The notes under the pieces were generated by a model. That model had not been told where the DNA came from. It saw only the letters and a list, made by a program, of their open reading frames with translations, and searched no databases. From NCBI GenBank assembly GCA_036374835.1, contig DASUTB010000104.1:1-25397 (forward strand): DNA of 25,397 bases, in the 5' to 3' direction. The stretch's first letter is position 1. Each line of letters starts with the position of its first letter. Shown here in pieces: positions 1 to 6,508 of this stretch. The translations under genes were made by a program, and so were the position numbers. Source of the DNA: DASUTB01 sp036374835 (GTDB lineage Bacteria; Actinomycetota; Actinomycetes; Jiangellales; Jiangellaceae).

Positions 1-816
1 GAGGTTGTTGAAGAACGCACCGATCGGGGTGAGCAGCGGCCATAGCACGAGGATGTTGTTCACGAGCCGGTAGGCGATGGCATACAGCACGCCCAACCCG
101 AACAAGAAGACGATCTCGGTGGCACTCATGCCATAGCCGACGTGGTACAGAGCGTATAGGGCGGCGGCGCCGGCAACACCGGCGGCGGTTCCGAAGCCGT
201 CCTCCAATCGACCCTGGATGAAGCCGCGGAAGAAGACGGCTTCGAACAGGCCGACGGTCAGCGACATGACGAGCAAGGGCACCCAGTCGACCGGTGCGGG
301 CAGCGAGTAACCCCAGAACATGATGGCGAACTGGATGCCGCCGAACACCAGCGCGAGCGCCAGAGTGGGACGCAACGCGTGGGTACCCAATCCCAGGCTG
401 CTCAACGGGCGGTGCCTGATCCAGGTGCTGTAGACCACCGGTCCGCCAACGCCCAGCAGCAGACCACCGGCGAACGCCAGGAACAGCCCAGCCACGTTGG
501 CGGTGGTGAACACGGTGAACGCGAGCCTGAACATCCCGACGACCGCCAGATACAGGGCGGCCAGCACGGTCAGGTCAGCGACGTCAACGTGACGATGCAG
601 CCACGACATGCCTCCGGCGGCCCGGGCGGTGACGGCCAGCAGCCCAACGGCGACGGCCGGGACGACCACACCCCAAACGGTCAGCGGCAGGACTGGCAGC
701 ATCAGCAGGGCAGCGATCACGAAGACGATCCAGATCACGGGTAGCCATCGAGGCGATTCGGCACCCGCCGCAGAGTCGGGCGCCGCCCGCGCTCTGATTT
801 GTGCGTCAGCAGACAT
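1..816 (-). CDS. CPBP-family intramembrane metalloprotease-like protein, C-terminus cut by window edge
   Basis: An open frame of 272 codons runs from an ATG at 816 off the left edge, so the C-terminus is missing. A GGGAGG ribosome site lies 8 bases before the ATG. The N-terminal 30 residues are hydrophilic and are followed by about seven hydrophobic segments. The CPBP (CAAX protease / bacteriocin-processing) signature is visible. Motif 1 reads FEAVFFRGFIQGR near residues 192-204, with Glu-Ala where the family consensus has Glu-Glu, and with the following FFRG intact. Motif 2 is ALYALYHVGYG with its histidine near residue 224, and a late NNILVLWPLL segment follows. Family members are integral membrane proteins, some of them proteases, others involved in bacteriocin immunity or protein export. 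No substrate can be inferred. The gene is divergent from the CoA-binding gene. Family assignment is fairly sure; activity is not. Confidence 0.85.
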   Translation of the reverse strand, partial: MSADAQIRARAAPDSAAGAESPRWLPVIWIVFVIAALLMLPVLPLTVWGVVVPAVAVGLLAVTARAAGGMSWLHRHVDVADLTVLAALYLAVVGMFRLAFTVFTTANVAGLFLAFAGGLLLGVGGPVVYSTWIRHRPLSSLGLGTHALRPTLALALVFGGIQFAIMFWGYSLPAPVDWVPLLVMSLTVGLFEAVFFRGFIQGRLEDGFGTAAGVAGAAALYALYHVGYGMSATEIVFLFGLGVLYAIAYRLVNNILVLWPLLTPIGAFFNNL

Positions 817-948
817 TACTGCTGCCTCCCAAGCACTATTGCCCGCGGAGACGGTTGCGTGGACAACGCAGGTCGACCACGACCACTCCAACGCAAGCGT
901 CACCGACCATCCCCGATTGACGGCAGAGGCTTAGGACACGGAGCGCCG

Positions 949-962
949 GGGACCTCCGCCCA
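949..962 (+). promoter_or_regulatory. DosR/DevR-like box 1 (distal)
   Basis: The sequence GGGACCTCCGCCCA fits the dyad core GGGNCNNNNGNCCC known for DosR/DevR boxes at every fixed position except the last. It lies about 150 bases before the CoA-binding gene and about 130 bases before the divergent CPBP gene. On its own it is weak; its value comes from the second, better site downstream. Confidence 0.35.
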
Positions 963-1034
963 TACTGGTCTGGTCGAGGGTCAGCCCGGGAATCGTACGC
1001 TGATCATCGATGGGCCCTCTAGCAGTCTCCGGTT

Positions 1035-1048
1035 GGGCCGTTGGACCC
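1035..1048 (+). promoter_or_regulatory. DosR/DevR-like box 2 (proximal)
   Basis: GGGCCGTTGGACCC matches the GGGNCNNNNGNCCC dyad core at all fixed positions and is preceded by TT, as in many DosR boxes. It ends 62 bases upstream of the ATG at 1111, a usual place for activation. Genes of the kind found downstream (F420-type nitroreductase, small CoA-binding protein) are commonly DosR-controlled in actinobacteria, which supports the reading. A matching response regulator is not in the window. Confidence 0.45.
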
Positions 1049-1110
1049 TGTGCCGACAGGCCTTGACGCGCGATCGTGGCCCCAGCCACCAAAATAGGGA
1101 GGGCGGAGCC

Positions 1111-1587
1111 ATGACGACGATCAAAGATGCTGCGGCCGAGTTCCTGACCAACAAGCGGATCGCGGTCACCGGCGTGTCCCGGAACCCGCAGGGACACGGC
1201 AGCAATGTGGTGTACCGGCGGCTTCGGGAACGCGGGTACGAGGTCTTCGCGGTCAACCCGAACACGGAGCAGGTCGAAGGCGACCGGTGTTACCCGGACC
1301 TCAGATCGATCCCAGGCGGCGCGGACGCGGTCGTGATCGCCACCAGGCCCGAGCTTGCCGAGACCACCATGAACGAATGCACCGAACTCGGCATCAAGCA
1401 CGTATGGATGCATCGCTCCTTCGGCGAAGGCAGCGTCTCCGAGACAGCCGCCGAGTACGGCCGCCGACACGGCATCAAGGTGATCGACGGCGGCTGTCCG
1501 TGCATGTTCAATCCCACCGCAGACGCTGGGCACAAGGCGATGCGGGTCCTGTTCACGCTCAACGGAAACGTACCGAAGCGGGTGTGA
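1111..1587 (+). CDS. CoA-binding Rossmann-fold protein
   Basis: A 158-residue protein of the small CoA-binding (YccU-like) family, a stand-alone version of the CoA-binding domain of succinyl-CoA ligase. The Rossmann core spans about residues 16-51 (IAVTGVSRNPQGHGSN, then a strand ending VFAVNPN). A second strand, DAVVIATRP, lies at 72-80, and the terminal VIDGGCPCMFNP at 124-135 corresponds to the conserved Cys region. Usual family length is about 140 residues. The frame is open upstream to 799, but the ATG at 1111 follows a GGGAGGG site and matches the family N-terminus, so the longer start is rejected. The nitroreductase starts 50 bases after the stop, on the same strand and with its own ribosome site, suggesting one operon. 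Ligand binding is inferred from the fold; the physiological role is unknown. Confidence 0.85.
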   Translation: MTTIKDAAAEFLTNKRIAVTGVSRNPQGHGSNVVYRRLRERGYEVFAVNPNTEQVEGDRCYPDLRSIPGGADAVVIATRPELAETTMNECTELGIKHVWMHRSFGEGSVSETAAEYGRRHGIKVIDGGCPCMFNPTADAGHKAMRVLFTLNGNVPKRV

Positions 1588-1637
1588 ACTCAGTCGAAAA
1601 GGCCAGGCAGCTGATCGGCCGGCGGGAGGACCGAACG

Positions 1638-2102
1638 ATGAGCACCGGCGAGACGCCCACGACCCGAGGCAAGCAGCCCTGGCTGAATCGGGCGATGAGC
1701 CGCCTGGTGCGGTCCCGGTTCTCCCGGCTGGTCGACCGCAGCATCCTGCTCCTCACCGTATTCGGACGTCGCACCGGCCGGCCCTACACGTTTCCCGTGC
1801 AGTACGTCCAGCACGGCGACGTGCTCTGGGTCTACATCGGCAGCAGCGAGGACAAGACCTGGTGGCGCAACCTGGAGCAGGAGGCACGAGTGCAGGTCCT
1901 ACTGCGCGGCCGAGAGCGCACCGGCCGCGGCGTGGCCTACACCTACGACCGGCAGCCGGGCATCGTGGCCGACGGGTTGCGCCGGTACATTCACCGATTT
2001 CCCAGCACAGCCAAGCGACTCGGAATACCACAGGGCGACAACGAGGCGCTCGCGCACGCGGCCGCGCGCAGCGCCGTCGTCCGGGTCCACCTCGAGAGCT
2101 GA
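1638..2102 (+). CDS. Nitroreductase/quinone reductase family, F420 (deazaflavin)-dependent
   Basis: A 154-residue protein of the DDN-like split beta-barrel flavin/deazaflavin reductase family. The family signature appears as LLLTVFGRRTGRPYTFPVQYV at residues 37-57 (consensus like TTxGRKSGxxRxxPL). It is followed by LWVYIGSSEDKTWWRNLEQEARVQV around 63-87, matching the usual 'WYxNLxANPxV' segment. A basic amphipathic N-terminal helix (about 12-35) is common in DDN proteins and may aid membrane association. ATG 1638 is chosen because GGGAGGA sits 7 bases upstream; the frame extends further 5' only as an overlap with the previous gene. Family members use reduced F420 to reduce quinones or nitro compounds; the substrate here is unknown. 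It is probably co-transcribed with the CoA-binding gene under the DosR-like boxes. Confidence 0.85.
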   Translation: MSTGETPTTRGKQPWLNRAMSRLVRSRFSRLVDRSILLLTVFGRRTGRPYTFPVQYVQHGDVLWVYIGSSEDKTWWRNLEQEARVQVLLRGRERTGRGVAYTYDRQPGIVADGLRRYIHRFPSTAKRLGIPQGDNEALAHAAARSAVVRVHLES

Positions 2103-2299
2103 GCCCGACCGAGACCGACGCTCCACGACTAGATGATCTTGTAGGTCCATGCCCGGAAGAGCACCGTGAAAGAGCTGCTGGAGCGGAGCCTCAGCGCAAG
2201 GCACTTTAGGGAGCGCCGGTTCTGACCTGATGAGCGACGGTGTCGTTCGTCGTGGCGAAGGTTCGTACACCACAGGCGAAACGTGCCGTCCGTCGCAGG

Positions 2300-5200
2300 T
2301 CACTGGCGGTGGCGCGTGAAGTGGCGTTCGATCACGGCGTGGACGGTTGCGTCGTCGTCGAGGACTGCGTCGACCGCCTCCAGGGGTGGTGCCAGTTCGT
2401 CGAGGCGCGGCGCGAGCCGGTAGCCGGCGGTGGGCAGGCGCTTGCCGGAGCTCGCCGGAGGCACGACGTTGAATAGGGTGCCGATGTGGTTCCGGCCGGA
2501 CGCCAACCCGGAGGGCAGCGCCCGCGTCTGCATTAGCCGGATGACCTCCTGGACCAGGGCGGCGGCGGACTCTGTGGTCCACGTCGTGTGCGACGCCTCC
2601 GGCGCCACCCCGAGCAGCAGCGCATGCGGAGGCTGGCTCTGCGGGGCGTCGTAATTGAGCGCCATCCCCGTTGTCTGGAGCATGCTCGGCCGCAGCTCGG
2701 ACCACTCGTCGACCACCAGGCCGGAGTAGCGGCCGTCATCCCCGGTACCGGTGCCAGCACCGAGGACGCCATCGGCATCCCCCAGGTAGAGGCCGACATA
2801 GCGGCTGCGGGGCCGCTCCGCCTCGCTGCGGACGGTGTCCTCGGCGTCATCCTCGTCGGTGTCCGCCGTCGCGTCATCGCGGGCGCGCCAGGCCCGCTGG
2901 GCCGGATCCTGCGCCACCAGCCACGAGACCGCGCGCAGCCGGGGGCGGATGGGCTCGTGGGGCTGTAACTCGGCCCGGACGTCGGCCAGCTCGGTCAGCG
3001 TGGGCGACGTCTTGGCCTGCCGGCCGAACGGGGGCAGGACGGGGAGCCCATCGCCGTCGCACGCCGCCTGCAGGGCCGTCACGAGCTGTGCCCTGAGCTC
3101 TTCTGCCTGCCGTTGGGACGTCGGCGTGCTGGCAGCGGCCGCCGCCAGGGCATTGTCCAGCTGCGCCCGCTTGTCGGCCAGCCGGGCGGCAACCCCTTCC
3201 AGCCGGCGGATGTGCTCGTTGGCGGCACCGGTCTCGAGCTGCTCGGTGGCGAACGGCAGCAGGGCCTCCGGCAGGCCGAAGCGCGAGCTGTGTAGCAGCG
3301 GCTCCTCCAACGCCTCGCGGGCCGCGGACAGGCGCTGCCGGGCAGCCTCGATCTCGGTCGCCGGCGCCTCGGCCTGACGCAACCGCTCGGCCTCGGCGGC
3401 GGCCACCCGAACCTCGCCCAGCGCATCGCCGAACGACGCCGACAGCGCCGCCAGCCGTTCCGAGAGTGTCTCGGCGCGCGCCACCAGGGAGCTGATCGTG
3501 TCGGCGAGGATGTCGGCCAGCTCGGCCTCGGTGAGCACCTCCGAGGGAGGCAGGGCGGCGTTGAGGTCGGTCGCCTCCAACGGCCGCCCCTCGCGGAGTA
3601 GCCGGCCGAGCTGGACGGCCGCTGCCAGCAGGTCCTCGGCCGAGGGCATCCCGTGCCCCAGGTCCAGGGAGATCGGCTGCACCTGGTTGACGTGGGTGAC
3701 AAGATCGGTGGCCGGAAGCTCACCCAGTGCGGTCTGGAGGTCGGTCCGGGTCTGCCACAGCCGGACGACGTGATGCCGGGCCCGCAGCGTGACCTCGTTG
3801 CGCCCGCCGACCACCAGGTCGACCGGCATCATCCCTAGGTCGGCGCCGAGCCTCAGCTCCAGGGTGAGCGGCGGGGCGTCCCCCGACGCAAGCGCCGGGA
3901 CGCTCACCCCGACGGCGCACGCGTCGAAGCCGTCGAGGTGCCGTGCCGCCAACCGACCGATCGCGGGTTCGATGAGCTCCCGCGGATTGTCGTTGCCGCC
4001 GGGTGGCGGGTCCGGATCAAGCACGAGGGAAACCCGATGGGTCGAGCCGTGCCCATCGCGACGGGTGGAGACGAACGCCGTGCTCGACGGCACCGGTTCG
4101 CCGGAGAGCACGTTGATCCAGGCGTTGGCGGCGGCGTTGTTGCCGATCGCCATCTGGTGCACCGCCTCGGCCATCGTCAGGTCCGACACGGCGTCGAGGT
4201 CGTCGGCAAGCTGGGCCCGCAGGCGCCCGACCACCGCGATCTGGTCCGTCGTCAGCCCACCGAGGTCGGCGTCGCGACCCTCGGCGAGGGCCAAGCCGTC
4301 GAGCAGCCTCTCCTGGTGGGCGGCGCTGCCCTCCCCTTGCGGCAGCGGGTACCGAGCCCGCAGCTGGTGGATCAGCAGGTCCTGGCGCTGGTCGTGCAGC
4401 CAGCGCTCGGCTCGGTAGCCGAGGACCTCGCGCGGGCTCAACCCCTCGCGCAGCAGGTCGACGAGCGCCAGTGCGCGCCGCACTCGGCGGGACGACAGGT
4501 CGAGGTCGAAGGCGCTGGATGGGCCGTGGCGCAGCCCGGCCGACCGAAGCAGGGCCGCGGTCACGGCCTTCTCCAGGCTGGGGGTCTGGATGTAGCCGTC
4601 GCTGCCGCCGGTCACGGAGGCCGGACGCAACGTCCCGAGCAAGCCGTAGTAGCCGAGCCGGAGGCCGCCGGCCCGCTGGCGCCGCTGCGCGGCCAGCCGG
4701 GACGACGCGATGGCGGTCAGCCAGGCGTCGTGGCGATAGTGCAACAGGTCGAGCACCTCCAGCAGCAACACCTCCAGCTGATCGCGGGGAAGGTTCCGGA
4801 GGTGGTCGAGCGCGGCGACGTGCGCCGCCAGCCGGGACCCGATGTCGGCCGGCGCCTGCTCCGCCATGTCGACCAGCGGCAGGTTGCGCAGCGGCTCCGG
4901 CAGCCGCGCCGCGGTGCGCTCCAGTGCCAGCCGGAGCAGGCGATACAGCAGCGGCGTCGACTGGTCCGACCGATCCGGGTCCGGCAGATCGGCCAGCGGT
5001 GTGGCCTGAAGCTGCCCGACGTAGTCCCCGGGGGCGTGCTCCGGGCCCTCCACGAGCGGGCAGCGCAGGCGCTTCGGCTCGGCGTCCTCGTCGCCGGCAT
5101 CCACGACGTCGACCCGCTTGCCGACCGGGTTCAGGCGCAGGATGCGGTTCAGTCGATCAGAGTTGTCGGGAGCGCCCGGCTCGATCACGGGTTGTCCGGC

Positions 5201-6508
5201 GGCCTCCTTCTGCAGGCTGTCCACGGCCACTTCTCCGAGCCGGTGGACCAGCTCGAAGACCCTCCGTTGACGCTCGTCCAGGTGGTCGGGCGGCTCGAAG
5301 TGGCCGGCGGCCATGATGGGCAACACACCGAACGGGTGGGTGTCGAGGCGGAGAACCGGCAGCGGACCCCGGGCGCTGGCGTGGTCGACGATGAAGTCGA
5401 TCAGCTCGTCCCGTGACACGCGGGCGTCTGACAACCAGGTGAACAGTACGTCCACCAACCCTGGCAGCAGCGCCGTGGCCATCGCCCGGGCGTCACGGAC
5501 GCCGGCACGCCCGGCACCCGGCACCTGCAGCACCGCCGCAGTGTCCACCCCCAGCGCGGACGCCAGCACGTCGGCGTCGGTCGGCGGGCCGGCCCCCGAC
5601 ACCGCCCGGCGCTCCGCCTGGGTCGCCAGCCGCAACGCCGCCACCGGGTCCTCGGAAACCGGCTCGTAGTCGGTGCGGGCATCGTCGCTGTTGTTCGTCG
5701 GGGTGTCCTGCGCCAGCAGCTCCACCGTCCCGTTGGCGACGGCGTCGCGCAGGTAGGTCTCGACGATCTGCGTGGCGTCGCCGTCGCGGACACCCACCGC
5801 GATCACCCAGTCGGCGGCCAGCGCCGCCGACACCCGCTCCGGGTCGGTGAGCTTCGTGCCCATGCCGGCGGCGACGGCCTCGGGGAAGCTCGTGAGCCAG
5901 CTGCCACCATCGAGCTCATCCGGTGTGTAGCGCAGCTCGTCCCGTATCGGCTCGCCGTCGCCTAGGGCGACCAGCGACGATCCGCTGAGCCCGAACAGGG
6001 CGACGCGGTCGGGCAGGCCGACGATGCGCCCCGTCGCCGCCAGGCCGTCGTCCGGCCCGGTGTCGTCGTCCGAGACGGCGTCAGCCGCACGCAGCAGGTG
6101 GATACCACGATGCACGCCGACCGCGGCGGTGTAGGTCTGCCACGCCACCGCCACCGCCGGGTGGTCGGCGTCGAACCAGTCGGTCGCGGCATCTTCCACG
6201 GCCGCCAGGAAGTCGGCGCGCGCCGCCTGCTCCTCGGCGCTGGCCGGTGCGACCCCGTCTAGGGCAAAGGGCTCGTCGGGATACCAGCGGAACCAGATCT
6301 CCTGTCGGTCGGCAGTGGTCTCTTGGAAGCGCAGCGGCGACTTCTCCCCGAGGGCGGACACGGTGCGCGGGCCGGCGGCGGACTCGCCGCGGGCTTCGGG
6401 CGGGACGGACCCGAGCGTTATCCGCTCCCCCGCCTCCACGACGCGGTAGTCCAACCGCAGCGGCAGCAGCAGGAGCGGGTCGGCGGGGCGGGGAGCGTCG
6501 TCAGGCAT
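2300..6508 (-). CDS. Giant (1402 aa) uncharacterised protein of the accessory block, central coiled coil
   Basis: No named domain was recognised. Visible parts: an N-terminal module with PLLLLPLRLDYRVVE (11-25) and EIWFRWYPDEP (70-80); a middle module with GYIQTPSLEKAVTAALLRS and SRRVRRALALVDLLREG (about 635-690); a segment with VPSSTAFVSTRRDG...THRVSLVLDP (about 805-840); a long Ala/Glu/Arg-rich coiled coil (about 995-1150); and a C-terminal module with SRYVGLYLGD, DEWSELRPSMLQTTGMALNYD and ALLLGV (about 1235-1310). I recall similar motif sets in large unannotated proteins of actinobacteria, myxobacteria and cyanobacteria, but did not check. There is no signal peptide or membrane segment, so it is probably cytoplasmic. 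Its ATG overlaps the stop of the 932-aa gene by 8 bases, indicating coupled translation. Function is unknown; it is the last gene of the operon. Confidence 0.9.
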   Translation of the reverse strand: MPDDAPRPADPLLLLPLRLDYRVVEAGERITLGSVPPEARGESAAGPRTVSALGEKSPLRFQETTADRQEIWFRWYPDEPFALDGVAPASAEEQAARADFLAAVEDAATDWFDADHPAVAVAWQTYTAAVGVHRGIHLLRAADAVSDDDTGPDDGLAATGRIVGLPDRVALFGLSGSSLVALGDGEPIRDELRYTPDELDGGSWLTSFPEAVAAGMGTKLTDPERVSAALAADWVIAVGVRDGDATQIVETYLRDAVANGTVELLAQDTPTNNSDDARTDYEPVSEDPVAALRLATQAERRAVSGAGPPTDADVLASALGVDTAAVLQVPGAGRAGVRDARAMATALLPGLVDVLFTWLSDARVSRDELIDFIVDHASARGPLPVLRLDTHPFGVLPIMAAGHFEPPDHLDERQRRVFELVHRLGEVAVDSLQKEAAGQPVIEPGAPDNSDRLNRILRLNPVGKRVDVVDAGDEDAEPKRLRCPLVEGPEHAPGDYVGQLQATPLADLPDPDRSDQSTPLLYRLLRLALERTAARLPEPLRNLPLVDMAEQAPADIGSRLAAHVAALDHLRNLPRDQLEVLLLEVLDLLHYRHDAWLTAIASSRLAAQRRQRAGGLRLGYYGLLGTLRPASVTGGSDGYIQTPSLEKAVTAALLRSAGLRHGPSSAFDLDLSSRRVRRALALVDLLREGLSPREVLGYRAERWLHDQRQDLLIHQLRARYPLPQGEGSAAHQERLLDGLALAEGRDADLGGLTTDQIAVVGRLRAQLADDLDAVSDLTMAEAVHQMAIGNNAAANAWINVLSGEPVPSSTAFVSTRRDGHGSTHRVSLVLDPDPPPGGNDNPRELIEPAIGRLAARHLDGFDACAVGVSVPALASGDAPPLTLELRLGADLGMMPVDLVVGGRNEVTLRARHHVVRLWQTRTDLQTALGELPATDLVTHVNQVQPISLDLGHGMPSAEDLLAAAVQLGRLLREGRPLEATDLNAALPPSEVLTEAELADILADTISSLVARAETLSERLAALSASFGDALGEVRVAAAEAERLRQAEAPATEIEAARQRLSAAREALEEPLLHSSRFGLPEALLPFATEQLETGAANEHIRRLEGVAARLADKRAQLDNALAAAAASTPTSQRQAEELRAQLVTALQAACDGDGLPVLPPFGRQAKTSPTLTELADVRAELQPHEPIRPRLRAVSWLVAQDPAQRAWRARDDATADTDEDDAEDTVRSEAERPRSRYVGLYLGDADGVLGAGTGTGDDGRYSGLVVDEWSELRPSMLQTTGMALNYDAPQSQPPHALLLGVAPEASHTTWTTESAAALVQEVIRLMQTRALPSGLASGRNHIGTLFNVVPPASSGKRLPTAGYRLAPRLDELAPPLEAVDAVLDDDATVHAVIERHFTRHRQ

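Noticed and set aside
2103..2299. Small gene or gene remnant between the nitroreductase and the 1402-aa gene
   Set aside because: Short frames here have no ribosome site or recognisable sequence, and no clear hairpin terminator was seen between these two converging genes.
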